Below, one piece after another: positions 44,131 to 58,025 of a stretch of 64,000 nt of DNA. This stretch comes from Apostichopus japonicus. Taxonomy: Eukaryota; Echinodermata; Holothuroidea; Aspidochirotida; Stichopodidae. Position numbers and translations under genes: made by a program. The stretch lies in assembly GCF_037975245.1 (NCBI RefSeq), contig NC_092564.1, forward strand, positions 21,865,984 through 21,929,983. The letters are read 5' to 3'. The first letter of the stretch is position 1; each line of letters opens with the position of its first letter. A model generated the notes under the pieces. That model saw nothing but the letters and a program-made list of their open reading frames with translations, made no database searches and was not told the origin of the DNA.

Positions 44131-47100
44131 TCGTATGTTCGGCACCCATCAATCGAATGTGCGACATCGATAAATCGAATGTGCGACACCCATCAATCGA
44201 ATGTGCGACACCGATCATTCGAATGTTCGGCACCAATCAATCGAATGTGCGACACCGATCATTCGAATGTTCGGCACCCATCAATCGAATGTTCGGCACC
44301 GATAAATCGAATATGCGACACCGACCAAACGAATGTGCAATATCGATCAATCGAATGTTCGACACCAATCAATCGAATGTGCGACACCGATCAATCGAAT
44401 GTGCGACACCGACCAAACGAATGTGCAGTACCGATCAATCGAATGTTCAACACCGATCATTAGAATGTTCGACACCGATCAATCGAATGTGCAGTACCGA
44501 TCAATCGAATGTTCCAAACAGATCATACGAATGTTCGGCACCAATCAATCAAATGTTCGACACCAACCAATCGGATGTGCAACACCGATCAATCGAATCT
44601 GCGACACCCATCAATCGAATGTTCGGCACCGATTAATCGAATATGCGACATCGACCAAACGAATGCGCAATACCGATCGATCGAATGTTCGACTCCGATC
44701 AATCGAATGTGCGACACCGATCAATCGGATGTGCGACACCCATCAATCGAATGTTTGACACACATCAATCGAATGTTCGAAACCGATCAATCGAATGATA
44801 CCCATCAATCGAATGTTCGACACAGATCAATCGTATGTTCGGCATCCATCAATCGAATGTGCGACATCGATAAATCGAATGTGCGACACCCATCAATCGA
44901 ATGTGCGACACCGATCATTCGAATGTTCGGCACCAATCAATCGAATGTGCGACACCGATCATTCGAATGTTCGGCACCCATCAATCGAATGTTCGGCAAG
45001 GATTAATCGAATATGCGACACCGACCAAACTAAGGTGCAATACCGATCAATCGAATGTGCACTACCGATCACTCGAATGTGCGACACCGATCAATCGAAT
45101 GTTCGACACCAATCAATCGAATGTTCGACACCGATCAATCGAATGTGCAGTACCGATCAATCGAATGTGCGACACCCATCAATCGAATGTTCGGCACCCA
45201 TCAATCGAATGTTCGACACCCATCAATCGAATGTTCGACACCGATCAATCGAATGATACCCATCAATGGAATGTTCGACACCGATCAATCGAATGTGCGA
45301 CACCGATCAATCGAATCTGAGACACCCATCAATCGAATGTTCGGCACCGATTAATCGAATGTGCGACACCGATCATTCGAATGTTCGGCACCCATCGATC
45401 GAATGTTCGACACCGATCATTCAAATGTTCGGCACCGATCAATGGAATGTGCAACACCCAACAATCGAATGTGAGAAACCCATCAATAGAATGTTCGACA
45501 CCGATCATTCGAATGTTCGGCACCCATCAATCGAATGTTCGACACCGATTAATCGAATGATCGTTACCCATCAATCGAATGTTCGACACCGATCAATCGA
45601 ATGATACCCATCAATCGACAGTTCGACACAGATCATTCCAATGTTCGGCACCCATCGATCGAATGTTCGACACCGATCATTCAAATGTTCGGCACCCATC
45701 AATCGAATGTGCGACATCGATAAATCGAATGTGCGACACCCAACAATCGAATGTGCGAAACCCATCAATCGAATGTGCGACACCCATCAATCGAATGTTC
45801 GACACCCATCAATCGAATGTGCGGTACCGCTCCATCGTATGTACAGTACCGATCAATGGAATGTTCGACACCCATCAATCGAATGTTCGACACCGATCAT
45901 TCGAATGTTCGGCACCCATCAATCGAATGTGCGGCACCGCTCCATCGTATGTACAGTACCGATCAATGGAATGTGCGACACCCATCAATCGAATGTTCGA
46001 CACCGATCATTCGAATGTTCGGCACCCATCAATCGAATGTGCGGCACCGATCAATCGAATGTGCGACACCCATCAATCGAATGTTCGAATCCCATCAATC
46101 GAATGTTCGACACCGATCAATCGAATGTTCGACACCGATTAATCGAATGTGCGACACCCATCAATCGGATGTTCGACACAAATCGCATGTTCGACACCGA
46201 TCATTCGAATGTTCGGCACCTATCAATCGAATGTGAGGCACCGATCATTCGAATGATCGGCACGAATCAGTCAAATGTTCGACACCTATCATTCGAATGT
46301 TCGGCACCAATCAATCGAATGTGCGACACCGATCAATCGAATGTGCGACACGCATCAATCGAATGTTCGAATCCCATCAATCGAATGTTCGACACCGAAC
46401 AATCGAATGTTCGACACCGATCAATCGAATGTGCAGTACCGATCAATGGAATGTGCGACACCCATCAATCGAATGTTCGGCACCAATCAATCGAATGTTC
46501 GGCACCAATCAATCGAATGTGCGACACCGATCAATCGGATGTGCGACACCGATCATTCGAATGTTCGTCACCCATCAATCGAATGTTCGACACCGATCAA
46601 TCGAATGTTCGACACCGATTAATCTAATGTGCGACACCGATCAATCGGATGTTCGACACCAATCGAATGTTCGACACCGATCATTCGAATGTTCGGCAAC
46701 TATCAATCGAATGTGAGGCACCGATCATTCGAATGTTCGGCAACTATCATTCGAATGTTCGGCAACTATCAATCGAATGTGAGGCACCAATCAATCAAAT
46801 GTTCGACACCTATCATTCGAATGTTCGGCAACTATCAATCGAATGTGAGGCACCGATCAATCGAATGTTCGACACCGATCATTCGAATGTTCGGCAACTA
46901 TCAATCGAATGTGTGGCACCAATCAATCAAATGTTCGACACCTATCATTCGAATGTTCGGCACCAATCAATCGAATGTGCGACACCGATCAATCGAATGT
47001 GCGACACCCATCAATCGAATGTTCGAATCCCATCAATCGAATATTCGACACCGATCAATCGAATGTTCGACACCGATCAATCGAATGTGCAGTACCGATC

Positions 47101-47439
47101 AATCGAATGTGCGACACCCATCAATCGAATGTTCGGCACCCATCAATCGAATGTTCGACACCCATAAATCGAATGTTCGACACCGATCAATCGAATGATA
47201 CCCATCAATCGAATGTTCGAAACAGATCATACGAATGTTCGGCACCAATCAATCAAATGTTCGACACCGATCATTCGAATGTTCGGCACCCATCAATCGA
47301 ATGTTCGGCACCGATTTATCGAATATGCGACACCGACCAAACGAATATGCAATACCGATCAATCGAATGTTCCAAACAGATCATTCGAATGTTCGGCACC
47401 AATCAATCAAATGTTCGACACCGATCTTTCGAATGTTCG
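44131..47439 (+). repeat. Block D, third copy
   Basis: This block matches 26,475-29,805 at 17,656 and then 17,634 bp. Small differences are scattered, for example TTCAACACC near 44,447 where the second copy has TTCCACACC, and a GACAGTTCG monomer near 45,618 where the second copy has GAATTTTCG. Confidence 0.82.
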
Positions 47440-50400
47440 GCACCCATCAATCGAATGTTCGGCACCGATTTATCGAATATGCGACACCGACCAAACGAAT
47501 GTGCAATACCGATCAATCGAATGTTCCAAACAGATGATACGAATGTTCGGCACCAATCAATCAAATGTTCGACACCAACCAATCGGATGTGCAACACCCA
47601 TCAATCGAATGTTCGACACCGATCATTAGAATGTTCGACACCGATCAATCGAATGTGCAGTACCGATCAATCGAATGTGCGACACTCATCAATCGAATGT
47701 TCGACACCGATCAATCGAATGTGCGACACCCATCAATCGAATGACACCCATCAATCGAATGATACCCATCAATGGAATGTTCGACACCGATCAATCGAAT
47801 GTGCGACACCAATCAATCGAATGTTCGGCACCCATCAATCGAATGTTCGTTACCCATCAATCGAATGTTCGACACCGATCAATCGAATGATACCCATCAA
47901 TCGAATGTTCGACACAGATCATTCCAATGTTCGGCACCCATCGATCGAATGTTCGACACCGATCATTCAAATGTTCGGCACCCATCAATCGAATGTGCGA
48001 CATGGATCAATCGAATGTGCGACACCGATCAATCGAATGTGCGACACCGATCAATCGAATGTGCGACACCGATCAATCGAATGTGCGACACACATCAATC
48101 GAATGTTCGGCACCGTTTAATCGAATGTGCGACACAGATCAATCGAATGACACCCATCGATCAAATGTTCGACACCGATCATTCAAATGTTCGGCACCGA
48201 TCAATGGAATGTGCAACACCCAACAATCGAATGTGAGAAACCCATCAATCGAATGTTCGAACACCGATCAATCGAATGTGCGACACCCATCAATCGAATG
48301 TTCGACACCGATCATTAGAATGTTCGGCACCCATCAATCGAATGTTCGACACCGATCAATCGAATGATACCCATCAATCGAATGTTCGACACCGATCAAT
48401 CGAATGTGCGACACCCATCAATCGAATGTTCGACACCAACCAATCGAATGTTCGACACCGATCATCGAATGTTCAGCACCTATCAATCGAATGTGAGGCA
48501 CCGATCATTTGAATGATCGGCACCAATCAATCAAATGTTCGACACCTATCATTCGAATGTTCGGCACCAATCAATCGAATGTGCAGTACCGATCAATCGA
48601 ATGTGCGACACCCATCAATCGAATGTTCGGCACCCATCAATCGAATGTTCGACACCCATCAATCGAATGTTCGACACCGATCAATCGAATGATACCCATC
48701 AATGGAATGTTCGACACCGATCAATCGAATGTGCGACACCAATCAATCGAATGTTCGTTACCCATCAATCGAATGTTCGACACCGATCAATCGAATGATA
48801 CCCATCAATCGAATGTTCGACACAGATCATTCCAATGTTCGGCACCCATCGATCGAATGTTCGACACCGATCATTCAAATGTTCGGCACCCATCAATCGA
48901 ATGTGCGACACCGATCATTCGAATGTTCGGCACATATCAATCGAATGTTCGGCACCGATTAATCGAATATGCGACACCGACCAAACGAATGTGCAATATC
49001 GATCAATCGAATGTTCGACACCAATCAATCGAATGTGCGACACCGATCAATCGAATGTGCGACACCGACCAAACGAATGTGCAGTACCGATCAATCGAAT
49101 GTTCGACACCGATCAGTCGAATGTGCACTACCGATCAATCGAATGTTCGACACCGATCAATCGAATGTTCGACACCAATCAATCGAATGTTCGACACCGA
49201 TCAATCGAATTGCAGTACCGATCAATCGAATGTGCGACACCCATCAATCGAATGTTCGGCACCCATCAATCGAATGTTCGACACCCATCAATCGAATGTT
49301 CGACATCGATAATTCGAATGTGCGACACCAATCAATCGAATGTTCGGCACCCATCAATCGAATGTTCGTTACCCATTAATCGAATGTTCGACACCGATCA
49401 ATCGAATGATACCCATCAATCGAATGTTCGACACAGATCATTCCAATGTTCGGCACCCATCAATCGAATGTGCGACATCGATCAATCGAATGTGCGACAC
49501 CGATCAATCGAATGTGCGACACTGATCAATCGATGTGCGACACCGATCATTCGAATGTTCGGCACCCATCAATCGAATGTTCGGCACCGATTAATCGAAT
49601 ATGCGACATCGACCAAACGAATGCGCAATATCGATCAATCGAATGTTCGACACCGATCAATCGAATGTGCGACACCCATCAATCGAATGTTCGGCACCGA
49701 TTAATCGAATATGCGACACCGACCAAACGAATGCGCAAAACCGATCAATCGAATGTTCGACTCCGATCAATCGAATGTGCGACACCGATCAATCGGATGT
49801 GCGACACCCATCAATCGAATGTTCGGCACCCATCAATCGAATGTTTGACACACATCAATCGAATGTTCGAAACCGATCAATCGAATCATACCCATCAATC
49901 GAATGTTTGACACAGATCAATCGAATGTGCGACACCCATCAATCGAATGTGCGACATCGATAATTCGAATGTGCGACACTCATCAATCGAATGTGCGACA
50001 CCGATCAATCGAATGTGCGATACCGATCAATCGGATGTGCGACACCGATCATTCGAATTTTCGGCACCCATCAATCGAATGTTCGGCACCGATCAATCGG
50101 ATGTGCGACACCCATCAATCGAATGTTCGAATCCCATCAATCGAATGTTCGACACCGATCAATCGAATGTTCGACACCGATTAATCGAATGTGCGACACC
50201 GATCAATCGTATGTTCGACACCCATCGAATGTTCGACACAGATCATTCGAATGTTCGGCAACTATCAATCGAATGTGAGGCACCGATCATTCGAATGATC
50301 GGCACCAATCAATCAAATGTTCGACCTTTATCATTCGAATGTTCGGCACCAATCAATCGAATGTGCGACACCGATCAATCGGATGTTCGACACCGATCAA

Positions 50401-53275
50401 TCGAATGTTCGACACCGATCATTCGAATGTTCGGCACCCATCAATCGAATGTTCGGCACCGATTTATCGAATATGCGACACCGACCAAACGAATGTGCAA
50501 TACCGATCAATCGAATGTTCGAAACAGATCATACGAATGTTCGGCACCAATCAATCAAATGTTCGACACCGATCATTCGAATGTTCGGCACCCATCAATC
50601 GAATGTTCGGCACCGGTTTATCGAATATGCGACACCGACCAAACGAATGTGCAATACCGATCAATCGAATGTTCGACACCGATCAATCGAATGTTCGACA
50701 CCGATCAATCGGATGTGCGACACCGATCAATCGGATGTGCAACACCCATCAATCGAATGTTCGACACCGATCATTAGAATGTTCGACACCGATCAATCGA
50801 ATGTGCAGTACCGATCAATCGAATGTGCGACACTCATCAATCGAATGTTCGACACCGATCAATCGAATGTTCGACACCGATCAATCGAATGATACCCATC
50901 AATGGAATGTTCGACACCGATCAATCGAATGTGCGACACCAATCAATCGAATGTTCGGCACCCATCAATCGAATGTTCGACACCCATCAATCGAATGTTC
51001 GACACCGATCAATCGAATGATACCCATCAATCGAATGTTCGACACAGATCATTCCAATGTTCGGCACCCATCGATCGAATGTTCGACACCGATCATTCAA
51101 ATGTTCGGCACCCATCAATCGAATGTGCGACATCGATCAATCGAATGTGCGACACCGATCAATCGAATGTGCGACACCGATCAATCGAATGTGCGACACC
51201 GATCAATCGAATCTGCGATACCCATCAATCGAATTTTCGGCACCGATTAATCGAATATGCGACACCGACCAAACGAATGCGCAATACCGATCGATCGATC
51301 ACCGATCAATCGAATGATACCCATCAATGGAATGTTCGACACCGATCAATCGAATGTGCGACACCAATCAATCGAATGTTCGGCACCCATCAATCGAATG
51401 TTCGACACCCATCAATCGAATGTTCGACACCGATCAATCGAATGATACCCATCAATCGAATGTTCGACACAGATCATTCCAATGTTCGGCACCCATCGAT
51501 CGAATGTTCGACACCGATCATTCAAAAGTTCGGCACCCATCAATCGAATGTGCGACATCGATCAATCGAATGTGCGACACCGATCAATCGAATGTGCGAC
51601 ACCGATCAATCGAATGTGCGACACCGATCAATCGAATCTGCGATACCCATCAATCGAATTTTCGGCACCGATTAATCGAATATGCGACACCGACCAAACG
51701 AATGCGCAATACCGATCGATCGAATGTTCGACTCCGATCAATCGAATGTGCGACACCGATCAATCGGATGTGCGACACCCATCAATCGAATGTTCGGCAC
51801 CCATCAATCGAATGTTTGACACACATCAATCGAATGTTCGAAACCGATCAATCGAATGATACCCATCAATAAAATGTTCGACACAGATCAATCGTATGTT
51901 CGGCACCCATCAATCGAATATGCGACACCGATCATTCGAATGTTCGGCACCCATCAATCGAATGTTCTTCACCGATAAATCGAATATGCGACACCGACCA
52001 AACGAATGTGCAATATCGATCAATCGAATGTTCGACACCAATCAATCGAATGTGCGACACCGATCAATCGAATGTGCGACACCGATCAATCGAATGTTCG
52101 ACACCAATCAATCGAATGTTCGACACCGATCAATCGAATGTGCAGTACCGATCAATCGAATGTGCGACACCCATCAATCGAATGTTCGGCACCCATCAAT
52201 CGAATGTTCGTCACCCATCAATCGAATGTTCGGCACCAATCAATCGAATGTTCGACACCGATCATTCGAATGTTCGGTACCAATCAATCGAATGTGCGGC
52301 ACCGATAAATCGATTGTGCCACACCGATCAATCGGGTGTGCGACACCCATCGATTTTCGACACCGATCATTCGAATGTTCGGCACCTATCAATCGAATGT
52401 GCAGTACCGATCAATCGAATGTGCGACACCCATCAATCGAATGTTCGACACCGATCAATCAAATGTGCGACACCCATCAATCGAATGTTCGACACCAATC
52501 AATCGAATGTTCAACACCGATCAATCAAATGTGCAGTACCGATCAATCGAATGTTCGACACCCATCAATCGAATGTTCGGCACCCATCAATCGAATGTTC
52601 GACGCCCATCAATCGAATGTTCGAAACCGATCAATCGAATGATAACCATCAATCGAATGTTCGACATAGATCATTCGAATGTTCGGCACCAATCAATCAA
52701 ATGTTCGACACCGATCATTCGAATGTTCGGCACCCATCAATCGAATGTTCGGCACCGATTAATCGAATGTGCGACACCGACCAAACGAATGCGCAATACC
52801 GATCAATCAAATGTTCGACTCCGATCAATCGAATGTTCGACACCGATCAATCGAATGTGCGACACCGATCAATCGAATGACACCCATCAATCGAATGTTC
52901 GACACAGATCATTCGAATGTTCGGCACCAATCAATCGAATGTGTCACACCGATCAATCGGATGTGCGACACCCATCAATCGAATGTTCGACACCGATCAT
53001 TCGAATATTCGACACCGATCATTCGAATGTTCGGCACCCATCAATCGAATGTTCGGCACCGATTAATCGAATATGCGACACCGACCAAACGAATGTGCAA
53101 TATCGATCAATCGAATGTGCGATACCGATCAATCGAATGTTCGACACCGATCAATCGAATGTGCGACACCGATCAATCGAATGTGCGACACCGATCAATC
53201 GAATGTGCGACACCGATCAATCTAATGTGCGACACCGATCAATCGAATGTTCGACACCGATTATTCGAATGTTCG
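47440..53275 (+). repeat. 5.8-kb tandem unit, copy 1 (end of D, E, F)
   Basis: Markers in this segment recur 5,836, then 5,793, then 5,665 bp to the right. It holds TTCGAACACC near 48,256, GAATTGCAG near 49,207, GACCTTTATC at 50,323 and CATCGATTTTCG near 52,347. Near 53,264-53,279 the order jumps from block F (like 36,190) back to the end of block D (like 47,435), which marks the unit boundary. A one-base loss CAATCGATGTG near 49,529 is private to this copy. Confidence 0.85.
50950..51725 (+). repeat. 425-bp duplication with out-of-register join
   Basis: Monomer order around 51,057 repeats 425 bp later. The join near 51,290-51,302 reads CGATCGATCGATCACC and breaks the 22-base register, unlike most joins in the array. 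The same join occurs near 57,080-57,093 in the second 5.8 kb copy, where 128 bases (five monomers plus one 18-base form) of the following copy are missing. Confidence 0.8.
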
Positions 53276-56200
53276 GCACCCATCAATCGAATGTTCGGCA
53301 CCGATTTATCGAATATGCGACACCGACCAAACGAATGTGCAATACCGATCAATCGAATGTTCCAAACAGATGATACGAATGTTCGGCACCAATCAATCAA
53401 ATGTTCGACACCAACCAATCGGATGTGCAACACCCATCAATCGAATGTTCGACACCGATCATTAGAATGTTCGACACCGATCAATCGAATGTGCAGTACC
53501 GATCAATCGAATGTGCGACACTCATCAATCGAATGTTCGACACCGATCAATCGAATGTGCGACACCCATCAATCGAATGACACCCATCAATCGAATGATA
53601 CCCATCAATGGAATGTTCGACACCGATCAATCGAATGTGCGACACCAATCAATCGAATGTTCGGCACCCATCAATCGAATGTTCGTTACCCATCAATCGA
53701 ATGTTCGACACCGATCAATCGAATGATACCCATCAATCGAATGTTCGACACAGATCATTCCAATGTTCGGCACCCATCGATCGAATGTTCGACACCGATC
53801 ATTCAAATGTTCGGCACCCATCAATCGAATGTGCGACATGGATCAATCGAATGTGCGACACCGATCAATCGAATGTGCGACACCGATCAATCGAATGTGC
53901 GACACCGATCAATCGAATGTGCGACACACATCAATCGAATGTTCGGCACCGTTTAATCGAATGTGCGACACAGATCAATCGAATGACACCCATCGATCAA
54001 ATGTTCGACACCGATCATTCAAATGTTCGGCACCGATCAATGGAATGTGCAACACCCAACAATCGAATGTGAGAAACCCATCAATCGAATGTTCGAACAC
54101 CGATCAATCGAATGTGCGACACCCATCAATCGAATGTTCGACACCGATCATTAGAATGTTCGGCACCCATCAATCGAATGTTCGACACCGATCAATCGAA
54201 TGATACCCATCAATCGAATGTTCGACACCGATCAATCGAATGTGCGACACCCATCAATCGAATGTTCGACACCAACCAATCGAATGTTCGACACCGATCA
54301 TCGAATGTTCAGCACCTATCAATCGAATGTGAGGCACCGATCATTTGAATGATCGGCACCAATCAATCAAATGTTCGACACCTATCATTCGAATGTTCGG
54401 CACCAATCAATCGAATGTGCAGTACCGATCAATCGAATGTGCGACACCCATCAATCGAATGTTCGGCACCCATCAATCGAATGTTCGACACCCATCAATC
54501 GAATGTTCGACACCGATCAATCGAATGATACCCATCAATGGAATGTTCGACACCGATCAATCGAATGTGCGACACCAATCAATCGAATGTTCGTTACCCA
54601 TCAATCGAATGTTCGACACCGATCAATCGAATGATACCCATCAATCGAATGTTCGACACAGATCATTCCAATGTTCGGCACCCATCGATCGAATGTTCGA
54701 CACCGATCATTCAAATGTTCGGCACCCATCAATCGAATGTGCGACACCGATCATTCGAATGTTCGGCACACATCAATCGAATGTTCGGCACCGATTAATC
54801 GAATATGCGACACCGACCAAACGAATGTGCAATATCGATCAATCGAATGTTCGACACCAATCAATCGAATGTGCGACACCGATCAATCGAATGTGCGACA
54901 CCGACCAAACGAATGTGCAGTACCGATCAATCGAATGTTCGACACCGATCAGTCGAATGTGCACTACCGATCAATCGAATGTTCGACACCGATCAATCGA
55001 ATGTTCGACACCAATCAATCGAATGTTCGACACCGATCAATCGAATTGCAGTACCGATCAATCGAATGTGCGACACCCATCAATCGAATGTTCGACATCG
55101 ATAATTCGAATGTGCGACACCAATCAATCGAATGTTCGGCACCCATCAATCGAATGTTCGTTACCCATTAATCGAATGTTCGACACCGATCAATCGAATG
55201 ATACCCATCAATCGAATGTTCGACACAGATCATTCCAATGTTCGGCACCCATCAATCGAATGTGCGACATCGATCAATCGAATGTGCGACACCGATCAAT
55301 CGAATGTGCGACACTGATCAATCGAATGTGCGACACCGATCATTCGAATGTTCGGCACCCATCAATCGGATGTTCGGCACCGATTAATCGAATATGCGAC
55401 ATCGACCAAACGAATGCGCAATATCGATCAATCGAATGTTCGACACCGATCAATCGAATGTGCGACACCCATCAATCGAATGTTCGGCACCGATTAATCG
55501 AATATGCGACACCGACCAAACGAATGCGCAAAACCGATCAATCGAATGTTCGACTCCGATCAATCGAATGTGCGACACCGATCAATCGGATGTGCGACAC
55601 CCATCAATCGAATGTTCGGCACCCATCAATCGAATGTTTGACACACATCAATCGAATGTTCGAAACCGATCAATCGAATCATACCCATCAATCGAATGTT
55701 TGACACAGATCAATCGAATGTGCGACACCCATCAATCGAATGTGCGACATCGATAATTCGAATGTGCGACACTCATCAATCGAATGTGCGACACCGATCA
55801 ATCGAATGTGCGATACCGATCAATCGGATGTGCGACACCGATCATTCGAATTTTCGGCACCCATCAATCGAATGTTCGGCACCGATCAATCGGATGTGCG
55901 ACACCCATCAATCGAATGTTCGAATCCCATCAATCGAATGTTCGACACCGATCAATCGAATGTTCGACACCGATTAATCGAATGTGCGACACCGATCAAT
56001 CGTATGTTCGACACCCATCGAATGTTCGACACAGATCATTCGAATGTTCGGCAACTATCAATCGAATGTGAGGCACCGATCATTCGAATGATCGGCACCA
56101 ATCAATCAAATGTTCGACCTTTATCATTCGAATGTTCGGCACCAATCAATCGAATGTGCGACACCGATCAATCGGATGTTCGACACCGATCAATCGAATG

Positions 56201-58025
56201 TTCGACACCGATCATTCGAATGTTCGGCACCCATCAATCGAATGTTCGGCACCGATTTATCGAATATGCGACACCGACCAAACGAATGTGCAATACCGAT
56301 CAATCGAATGTTCGAAACAGATCATACGAATGTTCGGCACCAATCAATCAAATGTTCGACACCGATCATTCGAATGTTCGGCACCCATCAATCGAATGTT
56401 CGGCACCGGTTTATCGAATATGCGACACCGACCAAACGAATGTGCAATACCGATCAATCGAATGTTCGACACCGATCAATCGAATGTTCGACACCGATCA
56501 ATCGGATGTGCGACACCGATCAATCGGATGTGCAACACCCATCAATCGAATGTTCGACACCGATCATTAGAATGTTCGACACCGATCAATCGAATGTGCA
56601 GTACCGATCAATCGAATGTGCGACACTCATCAATCGAATGTTCGACACCGATCAATCGAATGTTCGACACCGATCAATCGAATGATACCCATCAATGGAA
56701 TGTTCGACACCGATCAATCGAATGTGCGACACCAATCAATCGAATGTTCGGCACCCATCAATCGAATGTTCGACACCCATCAATCGAATGTTCGACACCG
56801 ATCAATCGAATGATACCCATCAATCGAATGTTCGACACAGATCATTCCAATGTTCGGCACCCATCGATCGAATGTTCGACACCGATCATTCAAATGTTCG
56901 GCACCCATCAATCGAATGTGCGACATCGATCAATCGAATGTGCGACACCGATCAATCGAATGTGCGACACCGATCAATCGAATGTGCGACACCGATCAAT
57001 CGAATCTGCGATACCCATCAATCGAATTTTCGGCACCGATTAATCGAATATGCGACACCGACCAAACGAATGCGCAATACCGATCGATCGATCACCGATC
57101 AATCGAATGATACCCATCAATCGAATGTTCGACACAGATCATTCCAATGTCCGGCACCCATCGATCGAATGTTCGACACCGATCATTCAAAAGTTCGGCA
57201 CCCATCAATCGAATGTGCGACATCGATCAATCGAATGTGCGACACCGATCAATCGAATGTGCGACACCGATCAATCGAATGTGCGACACCGATCAATCGA
57301 ATCTGCGATACCCATCAATCGAATTTTCGGCACCGATTAATCGAATATGCGACACCGACCAAACGAATGCGCAATACCGATCGATCGAATGTTCGACTCC
57401 GATCAATCGAATGTGCGACACCGATCAATCGGATGTGCGACACCCATCAATCGAATGTTCGGCACCCATCAATCGAATGTTTGACACACATCAATCGAAT
57501 GTTCGAAACCGATCAATCGAATGATACCCATCAATAAAATGTTCGACACAGATCAATCGTATGTTCGGCACCCATCAATCGAATGTGCGACACCGATCAT
57601 TCGAATGTTCGGCACCCATCAATCGAATGTTCGGCACCGATAAATCGAATATGCGACACCGACCAAACGAATGTGCAATATCGATCAATCGAATGTTCGA
57701 CACCAATCAATCGAATGTGCGACACCGATCAATCGAATGTGCGACACCGACCAAACGAATGTGCAGTACCGATCAATCGAATGTTCAACACCGATCAATC
57801 GAATGTGCACTACCGATCAATCGAATGTGCGACACCGATCAATCGAATGTTCGACACCAATCAATCGAATGTTCGACACCGATCAATCGAATGTGCAGTA
57901 CCGATCAATCGAATGTGCGACACCCATCAATCGAATGTTCGGCACCCATCAATCGAATGTTCGTCACCCATCAATCGAATGTTCGGCACCAATCAATCGA
58001 ATGTTCGACACCGATCATTCGAATG
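53276..58025 (+). repeat. 5.8-kb tandem unit, copy 2
   Basis: This copy of 47,440-52,27x is shortened by a 44-base loss near 55,090 and the 128-base loss near 57,110. It carries GAATTGCAG near 55,043 and GACCTTTATC at 56,116. It retains the four monomers missing near 52,080 in copy 1. Similarity ends near 58,025, where GAATGTGCAG replaces GAATGTTCGG and the pattern changes for good. Confidence 0.84.

Noticed and set aside
51285-51305. GATCGATCGATC as a microsatellite or transposon target duplication
   Set aside because: It is a three-fold GATC only at a duplication join, with no inserted element or flanking target duplication, and it is copied once with the surrounding 5.8 kb.
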